This document shows, piece after piece, positions 41,833 to 51,178 of a DNA stretch of 64,000 nucleotides (position 1 is its first letter; each line of letters starts with the position of its first letter). The notes under the pieces are model-generated. The model worked only from the letters and a program-made list of their open reading frames with translations. It had not been told where the DNA came from and did not search any database. Origin of the DNA: Paenisporosarcina quisquiliarum (GTDB taxonomy: Bacteria > Bacillota > Bacilli > Bacillales_A > Planococcaceae); the NCBI RefSeq assembly GCF_027563315.1, contig NZ_JAMKBJ010000014.1, forward strand, positions 17,321 through 81,320, in the 5' to 3' direction. The translations under genes were made by a program, and so were the position numbers.

Positions 41833-43587
41833 GTGTTAGAACAAGCTACAAAATATTTACAAACCTTTTTTGGATATGAGTCATTCCGAACTGGACAAGA
41901 ACAAGTTATTACACAAGTTCTGAATGGTGATAATTCAATCTGCGTAATGCCGACTGGTGGGGGGAAATCCATCTGTTATCAAATACCTGCACTAGTTTTG
42001 GAAGGTACGACAATAGTTGTTTCTCCTTTGATTTCACTCATGAAAGACCAAGTGGATACTTTGCTTGAAGCGGGAATTCATGCGGCCTATATTAATAGTT
42101 CATTGAGTCACGAAGAAGTAAGGGAAGTCTTGTATGATGTGCAACGCGGTGCAGTTAAACTTTTATATATTGCGCCAGAACGATTGGATTCCCAGTCCTT
42201 TTTAAATGAACTTCGGGATATTCCAGTACCATTGATTGCGGTGGACGAAGCGCATTGTATTTCCCAGTGGGGTCATGATTTCAGACCGAGCTATCGTTTG
42301 ATTAGCCGAATGACCGAACTTTTTCCGAATAAGCCAACAGTTCTCGCGTTAACAGCAACTGCCACACCACAAGTACGCGAAGACATTTGCCGCATTTTAA
42401 ATATTACTGAAAACAATACCGTCATGACTGGTTTTGAACGATCGAATTTAACATTCTCTGTTATACGTGGACAAGACCGGGAAAAATTTGTTAAAGATTA
42501 CGTAATGAAAAACGAAAATGAATCCGGCATTATTTATGCCGCTACTCGAAAAACGGTCAATCATATATATGACCTGCTGCAAAAACGTGGAATCAGTGTG
42601 GCTAAATATCATGGTGGCATGTTTGATGAGGATCGCACATACGAGCAGGAACGTTTCCTTAAAGATGAAGCTCAAGTGATGGTGGCGACCAATGCCTTTG
42701 GAATGGGGATCGATAAATCAAATATTCGCTATGTAATTCATTATCAACTTCCGAAAAATATGGAGAGTTATTACCAGGAGGCTGGACGCGCGGGTCGAGA
42801 TGGATTACCGAGTGCGTGTGTTGTTCTTTATGCATCACAGGATGTCCAGACCCAGCGATTCCTGATTGATCAGGCACAAGATCCAAGTCGTATTCCCGGT
42901 GAACTCATCAAGTTGCAGGGCATGGTGGATTACTGTCATACAGAAAATTGTTTGCAGCAATTCATCATTCATTACTTTGGAGACATGGATGCTGATGTTT
43001 GTGGCCGATGTAGCAATTGTACGGATCAACGGGAAAGCCAGGACGTAACACAGGATGTACAAATGGTGCTTTCGTGTGTTATTCGAATGGGACAGAAATT
43101 CGGAAAAATGCTGACAGCTCAAGTATTGACCGGCTCGAGGAACAAAAAAGTTATCGAATTTGGATTTGATAGACTATCAACTTACGGCATTTTAAAGCAT
43201 TACAGTGCGAAAGATGTAGCAAACTTGATGGAATTCATGATTTCACAGGACTTACTTGCAGTCGAACATGGGTCATTCCCAACCATCTATGTTACAGAGA
43301 AAAGTAAAGAAGTGCTGAAAGGCAATCAAAAAGTCCTCCGCAAAGGGTCGATTGTTACCCAACAAGTTGCTGACAATGATCCATTGTTTGAAGAACTACG
43401 AGTTGTGAGAAAAAGATTGGCTGATGAATCGAATGTTCCGCCATTTGTTGTCTTCTCGGATAAAACATTGAAAGACATGTGTGCTAAACGTCCGAAAAAT
43501 GAAGAAGAGTTTCTTGAAGTCAGTGGTGTGGGTGCTAATAAGCTTGAGAAATATGGAGAAGCATTTCTTAATGTCATTAATCAATGA
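41833..43587 (+). CDS. recQ: ATP-dependent DNA helicase RecQ
   Basis: A 3'-5' DNA helicase of superfamily 2 (584 residues). Helicase motifs are clear: Q-motif FGYESFRTGQ, Walker A MPTGGGKS (about residue 40), DEAH with the aromatic-rich loop (VDEAHCISQWGHDFRPSY), motif III LTATAT, and motif VI YYQEAGRAGRDG. The zinc-binding Cys cluster (CHTENCLQQF, CGRCSNC) and winged helix follow, then a C-terminal HRDC domain (about residues 510-584). GTG 41833 is chosen, eight bases after AAGGAG; the upstream GTG 41824 abuts it. Confidence 0.95.
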   Translation: MLEQATKYLQTFFGYESFRTGQEQVITQVLNGDNSICVMPTGGGKSICYQIPALVLEGTTIVVSPLISLMKDQVDTLLEAGIHAAYINSSLSHEEVREVLYDVQRGAVKLLYIAPERLDSQSFLNELRDIPVPLIAVDEAHCISQWGHDFRPSYRLISRMTELFPNKPTVLALTATATPQVREDICRILNITENNTVMTGFERSNLTFSVIRGQDREKFVKDYVMKNENESGIIYAATRKTVNHIYDLLQKRGISVAKYHGGMFDEDRTYEQERFLKDEAQVMVATNAFGMGIDKSNIRYVIHYQLPKNMESYYQEAGRAGRDGLPSACVVLYASQDVQTQRFLIDQAQDPSRIPGELIKLQGMVDYCHTENCLQQFIIHYFGDMDADVCGRCSNCTDQRESQDVTQDVQMVLSCVIRMGQKFGKMLTAQVLTGSRNKKVIEFGFDRLSTYGILKHYSAKDVANLMEFMISQDLLAVEHGSFPTIYVTEKSKEVLKGNQKVLRKGSIVTQQVADNDPLFEELRVVRKRLADESNVPPFVVFSDKTLKDMCAKRPKNEEEFLEVSGVGANKLEKYGEAFLNVINQ

Positions 43588-43898
43588 GAATTAGGACTCC
43601 AGATCTTATCAAATTTTTCATCTACTTCTTTTTCATAACGGCACTCGCTTTTATAGGAATCCTCATTGCAGATATGGATAATCTTCAGCGGTATGTTCAT
43701 TTAGATTACTCGAGGATGGCAAGCGCCATCATTCGTACCATCATCAGTTGGATGCATTTGTGGTTTGCTACATTGTTGTTTAAAAGGTTTAAGGACATTC
43801 CTACATGGTTGAAAATTTTGCTGGCAGTGCCGTCTGCTTTACTGGCAATATTTTTTGCTGGATTTCTAGTCAGTTTATTTGTCGACTTAGAGACATAA
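43584..43898 (+). CDS. Three-TM membrane protein downstream of recQ
   Basis: Unrecognised, 104 residues. About three membrane segments: FFIYFFFITALAFIGILIA-like near the start, a middle amphipathic helix, and ILLAVPSALLAIFFAGFLVSLF at the end. Its ATG overlaps the recQ stop codon by four bases, so translation is coupled although a functional link to DNA repair is not obvious. A large terminator follows. Confidence 0.65.
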   Translation: MRIRTPDLIKFFIYFFFITALAFIGILIADMDNLQRYVHLDYSRMASAIIRTIISWMHLWFATLLFKRFKDIPTWLKILLAVPSALLAIFFAGFLVSLFVDLET

Positions 43899-43904
43899 TA
43901 CACA

Positions 43905-43956
43905 AAAAAGGGCTTTTCCCATTGTCATCACGAATGACAACGGGGAAAGCCCTTTA
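43905..43956. terminator. Large bidirectional terminator
   Basis: Arms of about 22 bases (AAAGGGCTTTTCCC and on) pair almost perfectly, between the recQ unit (+) and the efflux pump (-); the T run is stronger on the minus strand. Confidence 0.9.
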
Positions 43957-43961
43957 AATGC

Positions 43962-45461
43962 TTAATCTTCTTTCGAAACTTCCAACTTTTCATTTCCCAT
44001 GAAATAAACAGCGACTACTGAAATGGCAATCGGAATGAGGGACCACAGGAAAGTAGCAGAGATGGAATTAGACATCGCATTGACAATGACTTCCAAGATG
44101 TTTGGTGGAATCATCTGACGTTGTTCAGGTTGGAATACGGTCTGTAAATTGTCGATGGTTTGTGATGCACCTTGACCAGAACCGCCAAGCTTGTCTTGTA
44201 TTTCACTGGTCAGCAATTTCGTTTGCAATGATCCGAATATGGTAATACCCAGCGCCAGACCCAATGACCGGAAAAATGAATTGGTCGAGTTGGCGGAACC
44301 TCTATGGCGATAATCCATCTTGTGCATACTTGCTGAAGGTAATAATGAAAATGAGAACCCGACACCCATTCCAACCAATACCATATACAAAGTAAGTAAT
44401 ATACGGCTTGTATCAGGAGAAATTGTTGACATAAATGCCATCCCGACGGCATAAAAGACGACGGAAATCGCCATGATTTTTTGGTAAGAAATTTTGGATT
44501 GAGCAATCCCTGCAAAAGCACTTCCTGCTACTGACCCTAGTAGCATCGGCATTAAGATAATCCCGGCATTCGTTGCCGAGCCGCCATATACTGCTTGAAC
44601 AAAAATAGGGATGAAAATCGTCAATCCGACAAATGTGGCCCCATATAAAAAGGCGAGCACTTGTGATGACGCAAAAAGGCGATTTTTGAACATCCAAAAA
44701 GAAATAATTGGTTCGGATGCTTTCGTTTCTGCCCAAATAAACACAATGGAAAACACAATGAAAATCCCGAATAAGGTGTAGCTTTGCCAAGAATTCCAGG
44801 CAAATTCTTTTCCGGCAAGCTCCAGTCCGAACATAAGGCTAACGACGGCGGTAATGAGAGTGAATGCGCCAAGCCAGTCAATTTTAAGTTTCGCAGTTTG
44901 CTTCGTTTCTTTGTAAAATTTCAGAATCAAGAATAGAGAGACAATCCCGATTGGCACGTTCACATAAAAGACCCAGTGCCAGCTGATTGTGTCGGTAATA
45001 AAAGCGCCAAGCAACGGCCCGAGAACACTGGATGCACCGAACACGGCACCTAATAATCCAGTCATTTTTCCTCGTTTTTCGGGAGGGAATATATCAAAGA
45101 CAATCGTAAACGCAATCGGCATTAGAGCCCCACCACCGATTCCTTGAATAGCACGGTACACAGCCAGTTGAGGTACCGATTGGGCAATTCCACATAATGC
45201 AGACCCTATCAGGAAAATCGTCAAACCAAAGACAAAGAACCGTTTACGTCCATACATATCGGATAATTTACCGAAAATCGGCATCCCAGCCAAGACGGCT
45301 ACAGCATAAGCTGAGGTAATCCACACGTAGCTTTCCACGCCACCCAAATCAGCCAAAATCGACCCAAGTGCAGTAGCGACAATGGTATTATCCATCGCAG
45401 CCATCAAAATAGCTAACATGAGGCCTGTCACGACCAGGCGTAAATTTCTTTTTTCTATCAT
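43962..45461 (-). CDS. MFS multidrug efflux pump, DHA2 (14-TM, EmrB/QacA) family
   Basis: A proton-driven exporter of about 500 residues with fourteen predicted membrane segments. Motif D1-like MDNTIVATAL (about 23-32), motif A GKLSDMYGRKRFF (about 65), motif C GPLLGAFITDTISW and the large periplasmic loop near the C-terminus (SEIQDKLGGSGQGASQT) define the subfamily. Likely substrates are drugs or dyes. ATG 45461 follows AGAGGAG by eight bases; a longer frame start at 45503 is unsupported. No regulator gene is adjacent. Confidence 0.9.
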   Translation of the reverse strand: MIEKRNLRLVVTGLMLAILMAAMDNTIVATALGSILADLGGVESYVWITSAYAVAVLAGMPIFGKLSDMYGRKRFFVFGLTIFLIGSALCGIAQSVPQLAVYRAIQGIGGGALMPIAFTIVFDIFPPEKRGKMTGLLGAVFGASSVLGPLLGAFITDTISWHWVFYVNVPIGIVSLFLILKFYKETKQTAKLKIDWLGAFTLITAVVSLMFGLELAGKEFAWNSWQSYTLFGIFIVFSIVFIWAETKASEPIISFWMFKNRLFASSQVLAFLYGATFVGLTIFIPIFVQAVYGGSATNAGIILMPMLLGSVAGSAFAGIAQSKISYQKIMAISVVFYAVGMAFMSTISPDTSRILLTLYMVLVGMGVGFSFSLLPSASMHKMDYRHRGSANSTNSFFRSLGLALGITIFGSLQTKLLTSEIQDKLGGSGQGASQTIDNLQTVFQPEQRQMIPPNILEVIVNAMSNSISATFLWSLIPIAISVVAVYFMGNEKLEVSKED

Positions 45462-45596
45462 TCTACTAACTCCTCTGGATTGAAAAGATATGAATTGATT
45501 CAATGAAGAAAGTATATCAATAGAGTTGATAAAAAAGAAACTTCAAATGTAATCATTGGTGGAATAAAATGGGTGAAACCAATTAAATAACGTTTA

Positions 45597-45655
45597 ATGC
45601 CGATTAACTTTTCATACATGCCGATTAAACGTCATGTCATGCCGATTAACTCACC
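45597..45655. repeat. 21-bp-period intergenic array (3 units, ATGCCGATTAA core)
   Basis: ATGCCGATTAA starts at 45597, 45618 and 45639, exactly 21 bases apart. It lies between the efflux gene start and the T-box leader, upstream of both. Confidence 0.8.
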
Positions 45656-45721
45656 ATCCATCAATAATGAAATTAAGATTGCATTTTATTTCCAAATTCA
45701 CTATAATCATTTCAACCATAT

Positions 45722-46020
45722 AAGAAACGGCGATGACGAGGAAAAGTAGTGGGACGATGTTATATAGAGAGCTTCTGTTGGTGGAAATGAAGCAAACTAG
45801 TCTGACGAACATGATCTCTGAGCTTTGCACTGAAAATCTGATGATGAGTAGGTCTGCAACAAGAATAGACACTTGTTACAAACGTCTGAGTATAACTGAC
45901 ATGATTTAAAGTCTGCGTACTTATGAAGGCAAGTGGCGTGAGCTGTTTGTAAACTAAGGTGGTACCACGGGGAGTTTTCAACCTCGTCCTTATCGATAAG
46001 ATAAGGGCGGGGTTTTTTTA
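45722..46020 (+). ncRNA. T-box riboswitch (methionine) leader of metG
   Basis: The leader has the conserved T-box word AAGGTGGTACCACG (45956-45969), an AGAGAGC motif and GGTGGAA in stem I, and a terminator hairpin (45982-46012) followed by seven T residues. In the probable specifier loop GAAC-ATG-ATC the triplet ATG (45811-45813) fits tRNA(Met), in line with the gene controlled. Uncharged tRNA(Met) should stabilise the antiterminator and switch the synthetase on. Confidence 0.9.
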
Positions 46021-46042
46021 TGCATTTAAAGGGGGAGTCAGA

Positions 46043-47674
46043 ATGAATATTTTTATTGGGGGAGCATGGCCATATGCCAACGGTTCGTTGCATCTAGGTC
46101 ATATTGCGGCTTTATTGCCAGGAGATATTTTAGCCAGGTATTACCGCCTGAAAGGAGAACATGTCTTATATGTATCGGGCAGTGATTGTAATGGTACCCC
46201 GATATCTATACGGGCTAAACAGGAAGGGGTATCTATCGAGGATATAGCCAATCGTTTTCATCAGGAATTTGAAGAATCCTTTTCAAAACTCGGCTTTAGC
46301 TATGATACGTACTCAAGAACGGATCTCCCGCAACATCATGAAGTCGTTCAGCAAATCTTCCTAGAGCTTCTTGAAAATGGCTACATTCATAAGCGGGAGA
46401 TCGAGCAAACTTACTGTGATTTCGACCGACAGTTTTTACCGGATCGTTATGTTGAAGGGATTTGTCCAAACTGCGGGCAGCCATCAAGAGGAGATCAATG
46501 TGATCACTGCTCTTCCATTCTTGACCCTTTGGATTTACTGGAGCGGAAGTGCAAAATTTGTGGCAATGAACCTACCACCAAGACAACGGAACACTTCTAT
46601 TTTTCTTTAAGTTCTTTCCAAAAAGAGATGGAGAATCGAGTGGAGCTTGCAAAGGAAAACAAGCAGTGGCGGGAAAATGCTATTCATCTGACTGATCGTT
46701 ATTTAAAAGAAGGCTTACACGACCGAGCTGTCTCAAGAGATTTGCCAAATGGAGTAAGCGTACCTGTGGAAGGTTATGAACAGAAAAAAATCTATGTATG
46801 GATTGAAGCGGTTGCGGGTTACTACTCAGCCAGCAAACGTTGGGCAACCGAGACGAATCAAAGTGATGCCGCATTTTGGGAGAAAGAAACCGTCTCCTAT
46901 TATGTACATGGGAAAGATAATATTCCGTTTCATTCAATTATTTGGCCATCCATCCTCTCGGGTATTGGAAAAGGTGTTCATCCAACCCACATCATTTCGA
47001 ATGAGTACTTAACGCTGGAAAAGAAAAAATTGTCGACGAGCAAAAACTGGGCGGTTTGGGTACCAACGATGCTGGAAAGTTACGATCCCGACTCAATCCG
47101 ATACTTTTTGACGGAGAATGCGCCAGAAAATAGAGATGCTGACTTTTCATGGCGTGAATTCATTTTAAGTCATAACTCAGAACTGCTTGGTGCTTACGGT
47201 AATTTAGTGAATCGAACTTTGAAATTTATCGAGAAGTCTTTCGAAAGTCATATTTCTGGGGAAATAGATAAAACCATCAAGGAAAAGGTGTCGTCCAAAT
47301 ACGAAGAGATCGGTCTGGACATTGAACAAGGACATTTTAAAGAAGCGATCCAATCCATCTTTGAAATGATTCGATTTGGAAACAAATACTTTGACACTAA
47401 ACAACCATGGAGAACACTTCATGAAGATAGAGAAGACTGTCAAAATGTGTTGCTTACTTGCGTGCATATCATTTCAAACAGTGCCCAACTGTTAGCACCG
47501 TTTTTGCCATTTTCGAGTGAAAAACTGAGAGGAATGTTAGAGTTGGCACCCTATTCGTGGCAGCCAATTGAAAAGGTTAGTTATCAACTATCAGATATCA
47601 ATCCCTTGTTCGAACGGATTGATTTAAAACAGATTGAGATTGAACTAGAAAAACTTAAACTGAACTCGCTTTAA
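46043..47674 (+). CDS. metG: Methionyl-tRNA synthetase (short form)
   Basis: A class I synthetase that charges tRNA(Met) (543 residues). The HIGH motif is HLGH (residues 17-20) and the KMSKS motif reads KLSTSK (about residue 330). The connective-peptide region has two zinc knuckles, CPNCG..CDHC and CKICG, unlike the single-knuckle MetRS usual in Bacillus. It also lacks a C-terminal EMAP-like dimerisation domain. This suggests a second, divergent MetRS such as the MetRS2 type linked with inhibitor tolerance in some Gram-positives. ATG 46043 follows GGGGGAG. A T-box controls it. Confidence 0.9.
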   Translation: MNIFIGGAWPYANGSLHLGHIAALLPGDILARYYRLKGEHVLYVSGSDCNGTPISIRAKQEGVSIEDIANRFHQEFEESFSKLGFSYDTYSRTDLPQHHEVVQQIFLELLENGYIHKREIEQTYCDFDRQFLPDRYVEGICPNCGQPSRGDQCDHCSSILDPLDLLERKCKICGNEPTTKTTEHFYFSLSSFQKEMENRVELAKENKQWRENAIHLTDRYLKEGLHDRAVSRDLPNGVSVPVEGYEQKKIYVWIEAVAGYYSASKRWATETNQSDAAFWEKETVSYYVHGKDNIPFHSIIWPSILSGIGKGVHPTHIISNEYLTLEKKKLSTSKNWAVWVPTMLESYDPDSIRYFLTENAPENRDADFSWREFILSHNSELLGAYGNLVNRTLKFIEKSFESHISGEIDKTIKEKVSSKYEEIGLDIEQGHFKEAIQSIFEMIRFGNKYFDTKQPWRTLHEDREDCQNVLLTCVHIISNSAQLLAPFLPFSSEKLRGMLELAPYSWQPIEKVSYQLSDINPLFERIDLKQIEIELEKLKLNSL

Positions 47675-47756
47675 TATAGAAATATTCATACGAGAGCTCA
47701 CGATAAAATACTAATAGTGCAAAGACGTTTCAATTCCAAAGAGAAGAGTTGATTAG

Positions 47757-48263
47757 ATGGTGATAATACGAGAGGCTATAGATGAAGAACTTGAACTAAT
47801 TCGACAACAAAGAGTGAGTGCATATGAAGAACATGCGAAAATCATTCCCGATGGTCATTGGCATGCATTAAGAAAAGCTATTATGTCAGATGCTGATACT
47901 CAAAACGGTGTTGAACTTTTGGTTGCTGAATTGGAAGGGACAGTCATAGGAAGTGTAGCGTTGTTCCCTGCTAAATCTGATGCTTACAAAGGACTGGTAG
48001 ATGTATTGGATTATCCTGAAATTAGAATGCTAGCTGTTACTTTAGAGGCACGAGGAAGAGGTGTAGCAGAAGCTTTAATAAAGGAATGTATTATGCGAAC
48101 AAGAGTGAAAGGTTCTCAAAGCATTGGATTACACACAGCTGATTTTATGAAAACGGCTATGAGACTGTATGAGCGCATGGGATTCGAACGCTTGCCACAG
48201 TTTGACTTTGAACCGGCAGGAGATGGAATTATTGTGAAAGCGTATCGATTATCCATTGATTGA
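47757..48263 (+). CDS. GNAT-family N-acetyltransferase
   Basis: A 168-residue GNAT protein. Motif A appears as MLAVTLEARGRGVAEALIKEC (about residues 84-104; R-G-R-G-V-A is the pyrophosphate loop), followed by SIGLHTADFMKTAMRLYERMGFERLP, typical of the C-terminal motif B. The substrate is unknown. The ribosome site is weak (AAGAG). It is a single gene after metG, about 80 bases on. Confidence 0.8.
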   Translation: MVIIREAIDEELELIRQQRVSAYEEHAKIIPDGHWHALRKAIMSDADTQNGVELLVAELEGTVIGSVALFPAKSDAYKGLVDVLDYPEIRMLAVTLEARGRGVAEALIKECIMRTRVKGSQSIGLHTADFMKTAMRLYERMGFERLPQFDFEPAGDGIIVKAYRLSID

Positions 48264-48283
48264 TATACAAAACAGGAAATGAT

Positions 48284-48305
48284 CCTACTGCGGTTACTCG
48301 TCGCA
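48284..48305. repeat. Fragment of the MITE-like repeat
   Basis: CTGCGGTTACTCGTCGCA, the conserved heart of copy B and the 22573 element, occurs here with little flanking similarity, so it is a remnant. Confidence 0.55.
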
Positions 48306-48407
48306 GGGATGCTCCATATCTCAAGATAAAAGAGTAATACAGAGAAATTAGCAAGGTATTGGTGAAGGCGAGGATTTTCCGAGACGATGCACACACCAAA
48401 GCTTCTA

Positions 48408-48450
48408 CAACGTGAACGTCGATTTTACCTACGTGAACGCCAATAATTAC
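48408..48450. repeat. 21-bp-period intergenic array (2 clear units, ACGTGAACG core)
   Basis: ACGTGAACG starts at 48410 and 48431, 21 bases apart. The units resemble those at 63801-63872 (CCTACGTGAAC, then CGAT and a T tract). The rest of the gap 48306-48555 shows no gene. Confidence 0.6.
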
Positions 48451-48555
48451 AACCAAGGCTCGGTAAAATAATTCTCCTTCAATTTCCAGAAGGTGGGGCG
48501 TGTGTTTTCACGCTTCGAAATTTATGTATCTTCCTTATTCCATTCAAACATAAAT

Positions 48556-48602
48556 AAAGAGCCAAGAATCGTTTATTTTAAACGATTCTTGGCTCTTTTT
48601 AT
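48556..48602. terminator. Bidirectional terminator
   Basis: Perfect long arms (AAAGAGCCAAGAATCGTTT and its complement) around a four-base loop. Confidence 0.92.
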
Positions 48603-48665
48603 TTAAACTCACATGTAATCCTTGTCTCCAGCATTTCGCGAATAGATCGTCATAAGCGACGAAAC

Positions 48666-49523
48666 CTATTTTCCAACAAACAGCTGAACTTCAACTCCTG
48701 AAGGATCAATTGCCCCTATATAGTCAATTTGTTCGAAGACAGACGCCCCGATTTCATTTAATTGCTTCACAACTTGTTGTCTTGATGCATCATCCGGATA
48801 AACGATTGAAAAACTTTTCAATCCAAGAGTTTGTTCCGAGCGTTTAATCGAGCTAGGGTGTCCCCATGTATTAAGCGCAATATGATGGTGATAGCCATTT
48901 GAAGAAATAAATGTTGCTTGTGTTCCATAGCGACTCACAACATCAAATCCTAAGCCCTGGACATAAAACGTTTCTGCGTCAGCGAGATTTGCGACACGAA
49001 GATGAACGTGACCCATCACGGTTCCTTCAGGCATGGCAGTAAATGATGTCTGCTCTGCACTTGCCACAAGCCCCTCAATATCAAGTGGATCCACAGTCAT
49101 TTCAACCATATCACTTTGCCATTTCCACACATCAGGGCTACGGTCATAATAAAGTTCAATGCCGTTCCCATCAATATCATTTAAGTACAGCGCTTCGCTC
49201 ACCAGGTGATCGGAGGCTCCACTAAATGGATAGCCGGTGCTGCGAATATGATTGAATATGCTACCAAGATCCTTCTTAGAAGGCAATAGAAAGGCCATAT
49301 GGTATAGTCCTGCAGCATTTGGCGCGTGATTGCTGACTTCTATGGGTTGTTCAATTGTTAAGATTGCATCTTGTCCGTTTGTAGTAAAACGGACAATTGA
49401 TTTTGTTTGCTCTAGAATACGCAGTCCCAAAATGTTTTCGTAAAAAATAGTAGAGCGAGATACGTCTGCTACTTTTAAATGGACATGCTTTGTATAAGTG
49501 GTTGGATGTTGATGGAATGTCAT
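48666..49523 (-). CDS. VOC-family ring-cleavage dioxygenase, CatE-like
   Basis: A 285-residue protein with two vicinal-oxygen-chelate domains. It looks very like Bacillus CatE (YfiE), a catechol 2,3-dioxygenase: the same length and blocks such as GLYHMAFLLPSKKDLG, SEALYLNDIDGNGIELY, GHVHLRVANLADAETFY and GYHHHIALNTW. Metal ligands are expected to be His in GHVHL, His in GYHHH and a C-terminal Glu. It probably opens catechol rings and may protect against catecholic compounds. ATG 49523 lies eight bases after AAAGGAG; ATG 49529 is too near. Confidence 0.85.
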   Translation of the reverse strand: MTFHQHPTTYTKHVHLKVADVSRSTIFYENILGLRILEQTKSIVRFTTNGQDAILTIEQPIEVSNHAPNAAGLYHMAFLLPSKKDLGSIFNHIRSTGYPFSGASDHLVSEALYLNDIDGNGIELYYDRSPDVWKWQSDMVEMTVDPLDIEGLVASAEQTSFTAMPEGTVMGHVHLRVANLADAETFYVQGLGFDVVSRYGTQATFISSNGYHHHIALNTWGHPSSIKRSEQTLGLKSFSIVYPDDASRQQVVKQLNEIGASVFEQIDYIGAIDPSGVEVQLFVGK

Positions 49524-49685
49524 AATCATTCTCCTTTTGGTTACATTTTAAAAGCTAGTTACTTTATGTAAGTTAGTTTACGGGAGTTTGCGACATAAGT
49601 CAACACTATTTTCGATTAAACTTTCCCTCAATAGGCAAGACTTACATCAAATAGAAATGCCTCCAATGCAAAGGGAAGTGATTAG

Positions 49686-51164
49686 ATGAAAATTTGGAAA
49701 CGTGCACGGCAAGTGGTTGAAGAGAGCAAAAAGAAACCTTCCCCGGCACAGTCTGGGAACAAACCAGCAACCGTACAGTTGGCAGCTATCAAAAAAGATC
49801 TGACAGATATTGATGATGCAGTTTTCAAAGACTTTCAAACGAAAGAAGGTCTTATCACAGTAGTTTACTTGAGTTCACTAATCGATCCATTAATTTTGCA
49901 TAAAGCAATTATCTTACCTTTGGTGAATGAACAGAAAGAAGTCCTCAAATCCTTTGATCCAATGGACGGCTCTAATAAGGAAAAACTAATTATGTCCATT
50001 GTCAACGGAGATACCGTCGTCTTCCACCATGAAAAACAACAATATTTACAGGCACATACATTCAGCCCTCCGGAACGGCCCGTATCCACTTCTGAAATGG
50101 AGTCCAGTGTCATTGGTCCGCAAGATTCATTCACGGAGTCCTTGAAAACAAATTTATCGCTTATTAAAAGGAGAATTCAACAGACCGGATTGAAAAGTAA
50201 GGACTATACCATCGGCCAAGAGACGAATACAAAGATATCCGTGTTATATATTGAACATCTTGTAAATGATGAAAACCTCCAGCGAATTAATGACCGCATC
50301 AATAAGTTGGATTTCGTGGGGTTTTTAGATATCACGATTCTTAAACAATTGGTTGAAGACAATCCGTTTTCTCCATTTCCGCAATATGGTGCCACGTCAA
50401 GACCTGATGTTGCAGTGAATTCCTTATTGGATGGCCGTATTGTCATCGCAATGGATAATAGTCAAAGTGTTATGGTCTGCCCTTCGTCGTTTATCGAAAT
50501 GTTTAATTCTCCGGAAGACTTTTATAACCGTTGGACGACCGCCACTCTTCTAAGATTTTTAAGATTTGCGGGCTTCTTTATTACCATCATGCTGACACCG
50601 ATGTATATTTCTGCACTTTCCTATCATCCGGGCATTCTCCCGTATGAATTGCTTATCATGATCCAAGAATCTCGAAGCAGAGTACCATTTCCTCCTGTAA
50701 TTGAAGTGTTGTTCATTGAGTTGGTTATTGAAATCTTGAGGGAAGCCGGATCACGAATGCCTACAAAAATTGGTCAAACAATCGGTATTGTTGGAGGTAT
50801 TGTAATCGGTACAGCGGCGGTTGAAGCTGGTCTTATCAGTAATACACTCATTGTTCTTGTAGCAATTTCTGCTTTATTGTCTTTCTTGATGCCCAATTTC
50901 CTTATGAGTAATGCCAGTCGCTTCGTTCGATATATTTTCATCTTGGCAGCAGGATTGTTTGGTTTGCTTGGTCAAATGTTGGCTCTTGCATGGTTATTTA
51001 ATCATTTATTAAATTTAACTTCATTAGGTACGCCGTATATGACACCTGTTATTCCGCGCTCTTGGTCTGATCTAAGGGATAGCATTGTTCGTTTTCCATT
51101 GGCATTTCTCCAAAAACGAACGGGATTGTCCAGAGCCAAGAGAGAGAAAAAGCCTACAAAATAA
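49686..51164 (+). CDS. Spore germinant receptor, A subunit (GerA family)
   Basis: The A subunit of a nutrient germinant receptor in the spore inner membrane (492 residues). A large soluble N-terminal domain (about residues 1-285, including ITVVYLSSLIDP and FVGFLDITIL) is followed by about five membrane segments. Conserved family blocks are HPGILPYELLI, ESRSRVPFPPVIEVL and TPYMTPVIPRSW. It pairs with the B and C subunits encoded next. Expression would be under sigma-G in the forespore; I could not place a convincing sigma-G promoter. GGGAAGTGATT precedes the ATG. Confidence 0.94.
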   Translation: MKIWKRARQVVEESKKKPSPAQSGNKPATVQLAAIKKDLTDIDDAVFKDFQTKEGLITVVYLSSLIDPLILHKAIILPLVNEQKEVLKSFDPMDGSNKEKLIMSIVNGDTVVFHHEKQQYLQAHTFSPPERPVSTSEMESSVIGPQDSFTESLKTNLSLIKRRIQQTGLKSKDYTIGQETNTKISVLYIEHLVNDENLQRINDRINKLDFVGFLDITILKQLVEDNPFSPFPQYGATSRPDVAVNSLLDGRIVIAMDNSQSVMVCPSSFIEMFNSPEDFYNRWTTATLLRFLRFAGFFITIMLTPMYISALSYHPGILPYELLIMIQESRSRVPFPPVIEVLFIELVIEILREAGSRMPTKIGQTIGIVGGIVIGTAAVEAGLISNTLIVLVAISALLSFLMPNFLMSNASRFVRYIFILAAGLFGLLGQMLALAWLFNHLLNLTSLGTPYMTPVIPRSWSDLRDSIVRFPLAFLQKRTGLSRAKREKKPTK

Positions 51165-51178
51165 AGGGGTGATTGCAT

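Noticed and set aside
49560..49685. Sigma-G promoter for the ger operon
   Set aside because: Expected biologically, but no pair of -35 and -10 words with correct spacing could be settled by eye.
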